Notes: generated by a model from the sequence alone, not told the origin. A DNA stretch of 14,887 nucleotides from Rhodobacteraceae bacterium UBA1957 (GCA_002336405.1 DDEJ01000046.1:3608-18494); one strand, 5' to 3'. Counted from the first letter of the stretch, positions 1 to 7,759 are shown. Made by a program: numbers and translations.

Positions 1-32
1 ATTTTATCATAAAGTGTCTTCGGGGCGGTCAT
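1..32 (-). CDS. leuC: LeuC, 3-isopropylmalate dehydratase large subunit, N-terminal fragment
   Basis: Only the first ten codons and part of the eleventh lie in the window; the gene runs off the left edge. They read MTAPKTLYDK, the typical start of alphaproteobacterial LeuC, which usually continues into the IWDAH motif. A GGGAGA Shine-Dalgarno sits six bases before the ATG, which supports this start. LeuC with LeuD isomerises 2-isopropylmalate to 3-isopropylmalate in leucine synthesis and carries a 4Fe-4S cluster; none of its cluster cysteines are in view. The gene is divergent from rsfS. The identification rests on a very short peptide plus the ribosome binding site, so it is good but not certain. 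Confidence 0.8.
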   Translation of the reverse strand, partial: MTAPKTLYDK

Positions 33-179
33 TGGGCGTCTCCCGTGGATGTTTGGATAAAGAAGGTTAAGCAGTCTCAAGCCGCTTTATAGTCGTCCGA
101 TAACCGACTTTGTTGCACCAAAAAACCGCCAAGGCAGCCGTGCATGTTCGTCAATATCGAAAACTCGGATCATTTCATT

Positions 180-208
180 TAGATAGTGTGCTTCGCAACA
201 CGCTGCAA
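180..208 (-). promoter_or_regulatory. Candidate leuC promoter with a dyad in its spacer
   Basis: On the minus strand, TTGCAG (203-208) and TATCTA (180-185) are separated by 17 bases. Both hexamers are poor matches to consensus. The spacer is almost filled by an interrupted inverted repeat, GTGTGC and GCaACAC on the plus strand at 186-201, which could be an operator. A start here would give a leuC leader of about 140 bases. This is tentative. Confidence 0.25.
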
Positions 209-307
209 GGGCTTGTTATCAGCGCAGATGTGATGCAAAGCCCCCAGTAAGCAAAAACGGAATATCTGGCAGCCAATAACAACCACGTGTTCTCTAAAAG
301 CTTGACA

Positions 308-336
308 TTGAGAAGTTACAATCATCGTGCTATATT
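308..336 (+). promoter_or_regulatory. Promoter for rsfS-rlmH
   Basis: TTGAGA at 308-313 and TATATT at 331-336 are separated by exactly 17 bases, a housekeeping sigma factor arrangement. A perfect TTGACA also lies immediately upstream at 302-307, but its 23-base distance to TATATT is too long. Transcription would start near 343, giving a leader of roughly 40-50 bases to the GGAGG region before rsfS. Confidence 0.6.
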
Positions 337-378
337 AAAAGCAGGATGCGCGGAGCAATTCCGAGCCACACCTTGAAC

Positions 379-395
379 GGAGGATCTTAATTCTG
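379..395 (+). promoter_or_regulatory. Strong ribosome binding site without a canonical start codon
   Basis: GGAGG at 379-383 is the best Shine-Dalgarno near rsfS, but no ATG, GTG or TTG in any frame follows at usable distance. In the rsfS frame an ATT (390, six-base spacing) and a CTG (393, nine-base spacing) follow. That frame is open from 339 through the whole gene. Use of either codon would lengthen RsfS by 16 or 17 residues. The first canonical start, GTG at 441 followed by ATG at 444, has no Shine-Dalgarno. Confidence 0.45.
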
Positions 396-440
396 TCACC
401 AACCTTAGACGCAGCTGCGCCTGCGACCGTAACGATCCCA

Positions 441-800
441 GTGATGGAATCGCACAAACAGACCACCAGTGAGGGACTGCTGTCTCTGATCGTTTCTTCC
501 CTTGAAGATGACAAAGCCGAAGACATCGTGCAAATTGATTTGCGCGGCAAAACCACGATCGGCGACTATATGGTTATCGCCAGTGGTCGGTCATCGCGGC
601 AGGTCAGCTCGATCAGCGAAAAACTAACTGACCGGTTGAAAGCTCATTTTGGCGTGCTGTGTAAAACCGAAGGTAAAGATACCGGTGATTGGGTCTTGAT
701 CGATTCGGGCGATGTAATCGTGCATGTGTTCCGCCCGGAAGTCCGCGAGTTTTACCAGCTGGAAAAAATGTGGCTGCCCACAGGCACCATCAGCCAATAA
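441..800 (+). CDS. rsfS: RsfS, ribosomal silencing factor
   Basis: RsfS (Iojap/YbeB family) binds uL14 on the 50S subunit and blocks joining to the 30S, reducing translation under starvation and possibly aiding late 50S assembly. The 119-residue product carries the family core: DIVQIDLRGK near residues 29-38, then GDYMVIASGRSSRQV, then DWVLIDSGDVIVHVF and the terminal YQLEKMW. E. coli RsfS is 105 residues, so this start already covers the whole domain. The start is uncertain: GTG 441 and ATG 444 lack a Shine-Dalgarno, whereas GGAGG at 379 points to an ATT or CTG start at 390/393 and a product of about 135 residues. rlmH begins six bases after the stop, and the two are very likely cotranscribed from the promoter at 308-336. 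Function is certain at family level; the start is not. Confidence 0.93.
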   Translation: MMESHKQTTSEGLLSLIVSSLEDDKAEDIVQIDLRGKTTIGDYMVIASGRSSRQVSSISEKLTDRLKAHFGVLCKTEGKDTGDWVLIDSGDVIVHVFRPEVREFYQLEKMWLPTGTISQ

Positions 801-806
801 CCTGCG

Positions 807-1277
807 ATGCGCGTTCATATCTGCGCCGTTGGACGGCTGCGCCTTGGCCCCGAAAAAACCTTGATCGACGACTATCGCGGCCGCTTTGACAAAACCGGCC
901 GCAATTTGGCGCTGGGGCCACTGCAATTTCATGAGGTCGAAGATAAAAAGGGCGGCGGGCCAAGCGCCGAGGCCGTTTTACTGAACAATGCCATTCCTGG
1001 TGGCAGCCTGATCTGCACCTTAGATGAACGCGGTAAATTGATATCTTCACCGCAGTTTGCCAGTCTTTTGGCCCAATGGCGCGATCAAGGTCAAAGGGAT
1101 ATCAGCTTTATCATTGGCGGCGCTGACGGGCTGGACCCAGACCTGCGCGCAAAAGCCAGTGCAAGCCTATCTTTTGGCAAAATGGTCTGGCCGCACATGA
1201 TGGCACGGCTGATGCTGAGCGAACAATTGTACCGGTCTGCCTCAATTCTTGCCGGTAGCCCCTACCACCGAGCCTAA
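807..1277 (+). CDS. rlmH: RlmH, 23S rRNA (pseudouridine-1915-N3)-methyltransferase
   Basis: RlmH is a SPOUT-class SAM-dependent methyltransferase that acts on assembled 70S ribosomes, methylating pseudouridine 1915 in helix 69 of 23S rRNA. The 156-residue protein matches the usual length of about 155. It shows the knotted SAM-binding loop IIGGADGL near residues 102-109 and the C-terminal family signature HMMARLMLSEQLYR (130-143) ending in PYHR (152-155). It starts six bases after rsfS, a pairing conserved in many bacteria that links two 50S-directed functions. It is convergent with rnr, whose stop lies 65 bases further on. Nothing in the protein looks unusual. Confidence 0.96.
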   Translation: MRVHICAVGRLRLGPEKTLIDDYRGRFDKTGRNLALGPLQFHEVEDKKGGGPSAEAVLLNNAIPGGSLICTLDERGKLISSPQFASLLAQWRDQGQRDISFIIGGADGLDPDLRAKASASLSFGKMVWPHMMARLMLSEQLYRSASILAGSPYHRA

Positions 1278-1298
1278 ATCGCTGGAACTTGATCGGGT

Positions 1299-1320
1299 GG
1301 CTGTGAGCAATATCACTGCC
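1299..1320. terminator. Hairpin between convergent rlmH and rnr
   Basis: GGCtGTGA (1299-1306) pairs with TCACtGCC (1313-1320) around a six-base loop: seven base pairs with one central T-T mismatch. It lies between the two stop codons of convergent genes, where a bidirectional terminator is expected. There is no T-tract on either side, so classic intrinsic termination is not supported. Confidence 0.3.
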
Positions 1321-1342
1321 CAAGCATCACCGGACCAACCAC

Positions 1343-3601
1343 CTAAGACGAACGCTGTCTCGCAACCTTGCGCTTTGTTTTGTCAGATTTGCGCTTGGCC
1401 TTGACCAGTTTACGCTTGGGTGGTCTACCACGCCCGCGCGGCGGGCCCTGCGGCAGTGCCTTGTCACGCAGCGTCAGCAATTCAAGCCCGATGCCACCGG
1501 TGACCGGCGCGGCCTCAACCAACCGCACCGTGACCGGTTGTCCAATGCCAATGATCAAACCAGTATCTGATCCGGTCAGTGTCGTCGTTTCAGCATCAAA
1601 ATGGAAAAACTCTCGCCCCAGAGACCGGATCGGGATCAACCCGTCCGCTCCGCTGTCATCGAGCCGTACAAACACACCAAAACGCGCTATTCCACTGATA
1701 CGACCAGAAAATTCACTGCCCATCCGCTCTGAAAGATAGGCCGCGAGATAGCGATCTGTGGTGTCGCGTTCAGCCATCATCGACCGCCGCTCCGTGGTCG
1801 AGATTTGTTGTCCTGTCTGCTCCAGAAGATCGATCTGCTCGGGGCTGAGGCCATCGGCACCCCATCCGTGCGCCGAGATCAACGCTCGGTGCACCACCAG
1901 GTCGGCATAGCGCCGGATCGGCGAGGTGAAATGCGCATAACACCCAAGCGCCAGTCCAAAATGGCCAAAGTTTACCGGGCTATAATAGGCCTGCGTCATT
2001 GACCGCAGTGTTGAAATATTGATCAATTCAGCTTCGTCGGTCCCAGCCGCCTGATCGAGAAGACGGTTGAGGTGAGCGGTCTTAAGCACCTGCCCCTTCG
2101 CCATATTAAACCCTGCGGATTGCGCAGTGGCGCGTAGGCTTTCCATTTTCTCAACCGACGGCTCTTCGTGCACGCGAAATAACAGTGGTTGTTTCTTGGC
2201 AATTAAAGTTTCGGCAGCAGCAACATTGGCCAGTACCATAAACTCTTCGATCAGGCGGTGCGCGTCGAGGCGTTCACTAAAATTAACCGATTGTACCACG
2301 CCATCCTCGCCCAGGATAACCTTGCGCTCGGGCAGATCCAGATTGAGCGGTTGGCGCTGGTCGCGCGCTGTCACCAACGCGCCATAGGCGGCATAGAGCG
2401 GCGCAATCACCGCCTCAAGCAGCGGCGCACATTTGTCATTTGGCGTGCCATCTACGGCCGCCTGCACCTCTTGATAGGTCAGCGATGCAGCCGAGCGCAT
2501 CAAACCGCGCTCAAAACGGTGACTGATTTTAGTGCCTTCGGCATCCAGCTGCATGCGCACGGCAAGACAAGCACGCGGCACGCCTTCATGCAACGAACAC
2601 AGATCCCCCGACAACCGGTCGGGCAACATTGGTACCACACGGTCAGGGAAATAGCTGGAATTGCCACGAAGACGCGCCTCTTTGTCCAATGCAGAGCCGG
2701 CAGTGACGTAATGGGCCACATCGGCAATTGCCACCCACACAATATGCCCACCAACATTGTCGGGAGCGTCATCGGCATGGGCAAAACACGCGTCATCATG
2801 ATCGCGGGCATCGGACGGATCAATCGTGATCAACGGCATATCACGCAAATCCGTGCGCCCTTTGAGCCCCGCCGGTTTCATCGCATCAGCAGCCGCAATC
2901 ACCGCGTCGGAAAAACTATTGGGAATGCCGTGTTGGTGAATCGCAATCAATGACACCGCCTTTGGGGCACTTGGATCCCCTAACCGTTCGACGATTCTGG
3001 CGCGTGGCAGACCCATGCGGCCTTTTGGCCCAGCCTGTTCGGCCTCAACCAGCTCACCATCTTTTGCCCCACCAGTGGCCCCTGATTCAACCTGCCATTC
3101 GCGATCGCTGCCCTTGTCGATCGGCAAGACACGACCCCCTTCAGACCCTTTGCGAAACACCCCTAGAATACGCTGCGGGTTACTGCCGATGCGGCGGATC
3201 AGGCGCGCCTCATAGTGATGAGCTTCGCCAGTCACTGCACTCAGCTTGGCCAGAATACGTTCGCCCACACCCAGCGCAGGATCCGATTTGCGCGGGATAA
3301 ACAGCACCACCGGCTCAACGCCTTCGCCCTGCCATTCAAGCGGCTTGGCCAGCACATCGCCATCTGCCGTCAGGCTGTCGACGCGCAATACGCCGACGGG
3401 CGGTAATTTATCAGAATCTCGGTAAGCGTTTTTGCGCTTTGGTAGATGGCCCTCTTCTTCCAGCTCTTTGAGTAAGCGTTTGAGATCGATCCGCGCCGCG
3501 CCCTTGATGTGAAAGGCTTTGGCGATGTCACGCTTGGCGGTCAACGTGGGGTGCGCTGAAATCCAAGCAAGAATGTCTTTTTTGGTTGGCATTTGGCTCA
3601 T
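1343..3601 (-). CDS. rnr: RNase R, 3'-5' exoribonuclease
   Basis: RNase R is a processive RNB-family 3'-5' exonuclease that unwinds and degrades structured RNA, acting in mRNA and rRNA quality control. The 752-residue product has an N-terminal winged-helix-like region (about 1-60), cold-shock-type segments, and the RNB core with the metal-binding motif DPSDARDHDD at 261-270 (Asp261, 267, 269 and 270, matching the E. coli Asp272-281 cluster). The CYAHFTSPIRRYADLVVHR motif follows later in the core. An S1 domain comes next (SGRISGIARFGVFVRLDD), then a lysine/arginine-rich tail of about 30 residues. The ATG follows dapE by 64 bases, so rnr could be the last gene of the dap transcript or have its own promoter. 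No clear promoter or terminator is visible in that gap. Confidence 0.96.
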   Translation of the reverse strand: MSQMPTKKDILAWISAHPTLTAKRDIAKAFHIKGAARIDLKRLLKELEEEGHLPKRKNAYRDSDKLPPVGVLRVDSLTADGDVLAKPLEWQGEGVEPVVLFIPRKSDPALGVGERILAKLSAVTGEAHHYEARLIRRIGSNPQRILGVFRKGSEGGRVLPIDKGSDREWQVESGATGGAKDGELVEAEQAGPKGRMGLPRARIVERLGDPSAPKAVSLIAIHQHGIPNSFSDAVIAAADAMKPAGLKGRTDLRDMPLITIDPSDARDHDDACFAHADDAPDNVGGHIVWVAIADVAHYVTAGSALDKEARLRGNSSYFPDRVVPMLPDRLSGDLCSLHEGVPRACLAVRMQLDAEGTKISHRFERGLMRSAASLTYQEVQAAVDGTPNDKCAPLLEAVIAPLYAAYGALVTARDQRQPLNLDLPERKVILGEDGVVQSVNFSERLDAHRLIEEFMVLANVAAAETLIAKKQPLLFRVHEEPSVEKMESLRATAQSAGFNMAKGQVLKTAHLNRLLDQAAGTDEAELINISTLRSMTQAYYSPVNFGHFGLALGCYAHFTSPIRRYADLVVHRALISAHGWGADGLSPEQIDLLEQTGQQISTTERRSMMAERDTTDRYLAAYLSERMGSEFSGRISGIARFGVFVRLDDSGADGLIPIRSLGREFFHFDAETTTLTGSDTGLIIGIGQPVTVRLVEAAPVTGGIGLELLTLRDKALPQGPPRGRGRPPKRKLVKAKRKSDKTKRKVARQRSS

Positions 3602-3665
3602 AGCGCTGGCTTAACATGTTCGTTCGGGGGCGTCATTTTAAAAGCACCGCCCAAAGGCTTTGTGA

Positions 3666-4814
3666 TCATGCAAAATAATCGCTCAGTATACGGCCATAAA
3701 TCGCTTTGAGCTGGACAATATCCGCCACTGGCACCTGCTCATCGACCTTGTGCATGGTCTTGCCGACCAGTCCAAATTCAACCACGGGGCAATGGGCTTT
3801 GACAAACCGGGCATCCGACGTTCCGCCGGACGTAGACAGTGTGGGCGACACGCCGGTCTCGGCTTGCACCGAGGCTGCAACCAAATCAGACAACAGGCCA
3901 GGGGCAGTCATAAAACTTTCGCCCGATACAGTCACCTGCAGCGCAATTTCAACGCCGAACGCGGCGCTGGCCCGATCTGCCTCAGTTTGCAGCCAAGCGG
4001 TCAGGCTGGCCCCGCTGTGATGGTCGTTAAAGCGGATATTCACCGCACTGCGACAGGCAGCGGGTATCACATTCGTCGCCAGATTGCCGGTATCAACGGT
4101 CACCACCGCCAATGTCGAGGCATCAAAGTGGTCTGATCCGGTGTCCAGACTGTGGCTGGCCAGATGGTCCATCAACCGTACCATCGCCGGCAGCGGGTTT
4201 TTGGCACGGTGAGGATAGGCGGCATGACCCTGAACACCCGTCACGGTAAAATGCGCATTAAGCGACCCACGGCGGCCAATTTTAATCATTTCTCCCATGT
4301 GATCAGGGCAGGTCGGCTCTCCGACCAAGCATACTGACATCTGCTCCCCCTCACGCTGCATCCAATCCAGCAGGGCAACGGTGCCATCAATTGCGGGCCC
4401 TTCTTCATCGCCGGTGATCGCCAGGATCACAGCGCCCTCTTCGGGGGGGGTTTGGTTTATAAAATCAATTGCTGCCGCAACAAAGGCGGCAACACCCGAT
4501 TTCATATCCGTTGCACCACGCCCGTATAACACCCCGTCTTTTTGCTCTGCCCCAAACGGGTCAACAGACCAATCATCCAGTGCGCCGACTGGCACCACAT
4601 CCGTATGACCGTTAAATCCAAAACTGCGCAGGGCAGCTTTGGCCCCCCAGCGGGCAAACAGGTTTGACACCTTACCACGATCAACGCGGGTGCAGGCAAA
4701 TCCCGCAGCCGCGAGATGACGTTCCAACACCGCCAGCGCACCGCCCTCATCTGGGGTCACCGACGCACAGCGGATCAAATCAGCGGTTAGTTCAACAGGA
4801 TCAATCTGGACCAT
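3666..4814 (-). CDS. dapE: DapE, succinyl-diaminopimelate desuccinylase
   Basis: DapE hydrolyses N-succinyl-L,L-diaminopimelate to L,L-diaminopimelate and succinate in lysine and peptidoglycan synthesis. It is a two-zinc M20 peptidase-family enzyme. In 382 residues the expected ligands are present: His70 and Asp72 (NGHTDVVP), bridging Asp103 (GATDMKSG), catalytic Glu137 and Glu138 (TGDEEGP), Glu166 (VGEPT) and His355 (GKTMHKVDE). The [11 protein letters not shown] motif near the C-terminus is typical of DapE rather than ArgE. A GAGG Shine-Dalgarno overlaps the stop of the upstream HAD gene, and the ATG follows that stop by nine bases, so the two are probably translated from one message. Together with dapD two genes upstream, it confirms the succinylase branch of the pathway. 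Confidence 0.95.
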   Translation of the reverse strand: MVQIDPVELTADLIRCASVTPDEGGALAVLERHLAAAGFACTRVDRGKVSNLFARWGAKAALRSFGFNGHTDVVPVGALDDWSVDPFGAEQKDGVLYGRGATDMKSGVAAFVAAAIDFINQTPPEEGAVILAITGDEEGPAIDGTVALLDWMQREGEQMSVCLVGEPTCPDHMGEMIKIGRRGSLNAHFTVTGVQGHAAYPHRAKNPLPAMVRLMDHLASHSLDTGSDHFDASTLAVVTVDTGNLATNVIPAACRSAVNIRFNDHHSGASLTAWLQTEADRASAAFGVEIALQVTVSGESFMTAPGLLSDLVAASVQAETGVSPTLSTSGGTSDARFVKAHCPVVEFGLVGKTMHKVDEQVPVADIVQLKAIYGRILSDYFA

Positions 4815-4823
4815 AGCACATCC

Positions 4824-5474
4824 TCACATTGGTAAATATTCACGTACAGTCGCGGCCAGCTTATGCGGCGTCTCGATCAGCCCGTCGGCCCCTGCCCCAC
4901 GCAATTCTGTCAGACCTCCATAGCCATAAGCCGCGCCCAAGGCCTGTATTCCGTTCGCTTTTGCCCCGACCACGTCATAATGGCGATCACCGATCATGAT
5001 GGCCTGCGCAGGGGTGGATTTGGCAACCGACAAAGCATGGGCCAACAGCGATGTTTTATCCGATCGCGTGCCATCCTCTTCAGATCCGAACTGATCGGTC
5101 AAATAGTTGGATATACCAAAATGTGCCGTAATCTTGGCGGCATAACTCATGGGTTTTGCTGTCGCCAGATACATCAGATAGCCCGCATCGCGCAGATCGG
5201 ACAGCTGCTGCAGAATGCCATCATAGAGCCTGTTTTCAAGATAGCCGGTCTTAGAATAGCGTTCACGGTAAAACGCGACGGCATGTTCCAATTCGTCCTC
5301 TGGCACGCCCAACTGGCTAAAACTGTCCCACAAAGGTGGTCCGATGATCCAGTTGGTATCGCCGCTTAAGGCCGGCAGGTCCAATTTGCCAAGCGCATAA
5401 TCAACCGATTTGACAATACCTTCACCCGAATCCGTCAACGTGCCATCCAGATCCAGAAACACCGCCCGCATCAT
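4824..5474 (-). CDS. HAD-superfamily phosphatase, phosphoglycolate phosphatase-like
   Basis: This is a 216-residue subfamily I HAD hydrolase. All four motifs are visible: the DLDGTLTDSGEG nucleophile loop with Asp8 and Asp10, the threonine of motif II in LATAKP (Thr105), Lys140 in SDKTSLL, and MIGDRHYDVVGAKANG with acidic Asp163 and Asp167. A helical cap lies between motifs I and II. Such proteins dephosphorylate small phosphoesters such as phosphoglycolate, nucleotides or sugar phosphates, and the substrate cannot be read from sequence. The first ATG overlaps the stop of the preceding unknown gene as ATGA, which supports this start over the adjacent second ATG and implies translational coupling. 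Its place between dapD and dapE suggests operon membership, but no step of the lysine pathway needs a phosphatase. Confidence 0.88.
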   Translation of the reverse strand: MMRAVFLDLDGTLTDSGEGIVKSVDYALGKLDLPALSGDTNWIIGPPLWDSFSQLGVPEDELEHAVAFYRERYSKTGYLENRLYDGILQQLSDLRDAGYLMYLATAKPMSYAAKITAHFGISNYLTDQFGSEEDGTRSDKTSLLAHALSVAKSTPAQAIMIGDRHYDVVGAKANGIQALGAAYGYGGLTELRGAGADGLIETPHKLAATVREYLPM

Positions 5475-5854
5475 GGGTCTTTGCTATCGCCAAAAAACGG
5501 CGTCATCTGGGCGATTACAACTGAATTTTCCGCAAGCGCCCGCGCCATCAACTGGCGTTCATCTGCATCAATCTCATGGCCCTGCGCCTCGCGCTCGGTC
5601 AGTGTGCCATAGCCTGTCACATCCAGTGGGGCCAGATCAGCCTGCTTCAGGATGGCCACGGTTTCACGCACCGCCTCGGCCTCGTCTATCCCAGACGAAA
5701 ACGCCACAAGGGCGCCGCCGGTGGCCGCTTCGGGCAAGCCGTCACCGTCTTTGCGGCCGACCTGCACCAGCAGGGTATAGACCTGCTGGCGCGATACTTT
5801 CTTGCCGTGCTCCATATCATACACCTCTGGACCAATACCGCTGTCTAACGGCAT
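5471..5854 (-). CDS. Conserved-looking protein of unknown function in the dap cluster
   Basis: I do not recognise this 127-residue protein. It is acidic, soluble-looking, without signal peptide, membrane segment, cysteine cluster or nucleotide-binding motif. The middle (GGALVAFSSGIDEAEAVRET, then APLDVTGYGTLTERE) suggests alternating strands and helices of a small alpha/beta domain. Its reality is supported by its fit between dapD (36-base gap) and the HAD gene (ATGA overlap). The start is open: the first ATG at 5854 has no good Shine-Dalgarno, while an internal ATG at 5815 (residue 14, MEHGKKVS) is preceded by AGAGG at eight-base spacing and may be the true start, giving 114 residues. A role alongside diaminopimelate synthesis or the HAD phosphatase is only a positional guess. 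Confidence 0.75.
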   Translation of the reverse strand: MPLDSGIGPEVYDMEHGKKVSRQQVYTLLVQVGRKDGDGLPEAATGGALVAFSSGIDEAEAVRETVAILKQADLAPLDVTGYGTLTEREAQGHEIDADERQLMARALAENSVVIAQMTPFFGDSKDP

Positions 5855-5890
5855 CTCAACCGGTAATTTATCTGCTCTGACGGACGAAGA

Positions 5891-6718
5891 TCAGTCGCGC
5901 AGCAATTCATTGATCGCAGTCTTCGAGCGGGTTTTTTCATCGACCCGCTTCACAATCACGGCGCAGTAAAGGTTGACACCGTTCTTGGAGGGCATAGAGC
6001 CCGAAACCACAACAGAATAGGGCGGCACTTCGCCGTACATGACTTCACCGGTTTCGCGATCGACAATCTTGGTAGATTTGCCAATGAACACGCCCATGCC
6101 CAAGACGGCCCCTTCGCGCACGATACAGCCCTCGACCACCTCAGAGCGTGCGCCGATAAAGCAATTGTCTTCGATGATCGTCGGGCCAGCCTGCATCGGC
6201 TCTAAGACGCCACCGATGCCGACACCGCCAGACAGGTGCACGTTCTTGCCAATCTGTGCGCAGCTGCCAACCGTGGCCCAAGTGTCGACCATCGTGCCCT
6301 CATCCACATAGGCACCCAGATTGACGAAAGACGGCATCAGTACCACACCTGGCGCGATAAACGCCGATTTGCGGACGATACAATTGGGCACCGCGCGAAA
6401 CCCGGCGGCGCGCCACTGATTTTCGCCCCAACCCACAAACTTGCTGTCGACCTTGTCCCACCAGCCAGCCCCTTGTGGACCGCCAGCTTGGGTTTCCATA
6501 TCTTTAATGCGAAAGCCCAAAAGCACCGCTTTCTTGGCCCATTGATTGACGTGCCAATCCCCATTATCGCGCTTTTCAGCCACGCGCAGGCTGCCGCCGT
6601 CCAACGCGTTCAGCGTACGTTCGATTGCCTCTCGGCTTTCGCCGGTGGTGGCCGGAGTGATGGTATCGCGGACGTCCCATGCAGCCTCAATGGCCCGTTC
6701 CAGTTCTGCGTTCGACAT
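5891..6718 (-). CDS. dapD: DapD, tetrahydrodipicolinate N-succinyltransferase
   Basis: DapD transfers succinate from succinyl-CoA to tetrahydrodipicolinate, opening the succinylase branch of diaminopimelate/lysine synthesis. The 275-residue length matches the E. coli enzyme (274). An N-terminal helical domain (1-100) is followed by left-handed beta-helix hexapeptide repeats (about 105-235), with the segment [20 protein letters not shown] at 138-157 and [12 protein letters not shown] at 163-174. Asp145 and Glu193 probably correspond to the catalytic Asp141 and Glu189 described for the family. AAGGAG about nine bases before the ATG supports the start. It appears to be the first gene of a group continuing through the unknown gene, the HAD phosphatase and dapE, with a candidate promoter directly upstream. 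Confidence 0.97.
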   Translation of the reverse strand: MSNAELERAIEAAWDVRDTITPATTGESREAIERTLNALDGGSLRVAEKRDNGDWHVNQWAKKAVLLGFRIKDMETQAGGPQGAGWWDKVDSKFVGWGENQWRAAGFRAVPNCIVRKSAFIAPGVVLMPSFVNLGAYVDEGTMVDTWATVGSCAQIGKNVHLSGGVGIGGVLEPMQAGPTIIEDNCFIGARSEVVEGCIVREGAVLGMGVFIGKSTKIVDRETGEVMYGEVPPYSVVVSGSMPSKNGVNLYCAVIVKRVDEKTRSKTAINELLRD

Positions 6719-6759
6719 CTTGAAGCGCTCCTTTGGTATTTGTGAATAGGTTTTGCAGC

Positions 6760-6788
6760 CCTATACCGCTTAGACCAACGTCACACAA
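6760..6788 (-). promoter_or_regulatory. Candidate promoter of the dapD operon
   Basis: On the minus strand TTGTGT (6783-6788) and TATAGG (6760-6765) are 17 bases apart, in the 78-base gap between the dehydratase stop and dapD. The -10 matches four of six consensus bases and the -35 three of six. Transcription would start near 6753, about 35 bases before the ATG. Confidence 0.35.
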
Positions 6789-6796
6789 TGGAGGCT

Positions 6797-7717
6797 TTAC
6801 AAAAATGGGTCTGGAGCGGGGTTGGCCCCACAAATCAATACCGCAACTTTTTCACCTTTGGCCGGCGTATAGCCGCCCGAAATCAAAGCTGCCAAAGCCG
6901 TGGCACCACCGGGTTCAACAAGTTGCCGCAGGTTTTGCCACAATAGGGTTTGCGCCGCAGCAATGGCGCTGTCCGGCACGGTGACGGTTTCAAGGGTCTG
7001 TTCGGTCGCCAGACCAAAACAAATCTGGCCAATGCGGCGCGCGCCCAGCGCGTTGGCAGCAATGCCTGACACGTCGACATCCACCGGTGTGCCAGCGCGG
7101 GTCGCAGCCTGCAGGGCACAACAGGTCTCTGGCTCGACCGCAATAATTTTGCGCCGACCCTGCAACCACGCCATCGCGCCTGCAACCAAACCACCACCAC
7201 CCACAGCGATCAGCACTGTATCAGCCTCAAGACCCTGCTCTTCCCATTCACGCATGACACTGCCCTGACCCACCACCGTAGGAACAGCGTCATAGGCGTG
7301 AATTTGCATCGCACCCGTCTCGGCCTCATGGGCCTGAGCCGCACCAAAAGCATCGGCGTAGGCCCCGGGCACCACAGACAGCGCCGCGCCACTGCGCTTA
7401 ATTAACTCTATTTTAGAGGCCCCCGCCAGTTCAGGGACAAAAATATGTGCCCGATGGCCCAACCGCTGGGCCGCATAAGCGACCGCCGCACCATGGTTTC
7501 CACCAGAAGCCGCAACCAAACCCGCCTCTGGGACATCACAAGACAACAGAGTGTTAAACGCCCCACGCGCCTTGAAACTGCCAGTGTGTTGCAAATGTTC
7601 CAACTTGACATCAACCGGCAATGGCAGACCCAGGTCGATCCCTGTCAACGTCGGTGTACGCCGGATATAGGGCAGGATACGCTGGTGCGCCGCTTTAATC
7701 TCAGAGGTCCAGTTCAT
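6797..7717 (-). CDS. PLP-dependent threonine/serine dehydratase family protein
   Basis: This is a 306-residue fold-type II PLP enzyme that probably deaminates L-threonine or L-serine to the 2-oxo acid. Visible motifs are GSFKARGA with the Schiff-base lysine at Lys49, the substrate/cofactor loop SGGNHG at 71-76, the phosphate-binding glycine loop GGGGL at 173-177, EPGGATA, and the C-terminal ICGAN. It has only the catalytic domain and lacks the C-terminal ACT-like regulatory region of biosynthetic IlvA (about 500 residues). That points to a catabolic or threonine/serine dehydratase-like enzyme, or possibly a serine racemase or EutB-type relative. AAGGA ten bases upstream supports the start. 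It follows rlmN by 42 bases and precedes dapD by 78. Exact substrate is unresolved. Confidence 0.88.
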   Translation of the reverse strand: MNWTSEIKAAHQRILPYIRRTPTLTGIDLGLPLPVDVKLEHLQHTGSFKARGAFNTLLSCDVPEAGLVAASGGNHGAAVAYAAQRLGHRAHIFVPELAGASKIELIKRSGAALSVVPGAYADAFGAAQAHEAETGAMQIHAYDAVPTVVGQGSVMREWEEQGLEADTVLIAVGGGGLVAGAMAWLQGRRKIIAVEPETCCALQAATRAGTPVDVDVSGIAANALGARRIGQICFGLATEQTLETVTVPDSAIAAAQTLLWQNLRQLVEPGGATALAALISGGYTPAKGEKVAVLICGANPAPDPFL

Positions 7718-7759
7718 CGATACGCAATCCTTGTCATCAACCGTTGGAGTGGTATGGCG

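Larger units (their letters stand above)
33..378. other. Divergent leuC-rsfS intergenic region
   Basis: This is about 350 bases with no convincing gene. It holds a good plus-strand promoter near its right end (308-336) and a weak candidate minus-strand promoter (180-208). A minus-strand 28-codon ORF at 87-173 has no ribosome binding site and few leucine codons, so I do not call it a leu leader peptide. No terminator or known riboswitch fold was recognised. Confidence 0.6.

Noticed and set aside
106..121. Sequence resembling an insertion sequence terminus (ctttgttgcacc)
   Set aside because: It is too short to assign, no partner inverted repeat was found in the window and no transposase fragment is nearby.
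87..173. Minus-strand 28-codon ORF in the leuC leader, as a leucine attenuation peptide
   Set aside because: It has no ribosome binding site, only two leucine codons and no clear terminator/antiterminator pair before leuC.
2258..2953. 231-codon plus-strand ORF opposite rnr
   Set aside because: It lies wholly antisense to a well-supported RNase R and its arginine/histidine/glutamine-rich composition is typical of a shadow frame; no family is recognisable.
3602..3665. Weak stem (GGGCG/CGCCC with a long loop) between dapE and rnr as a terminator
   Set aside because: The loop is long, the stem has five pairs and no T-tract follows, so it does not support termination between the genes.
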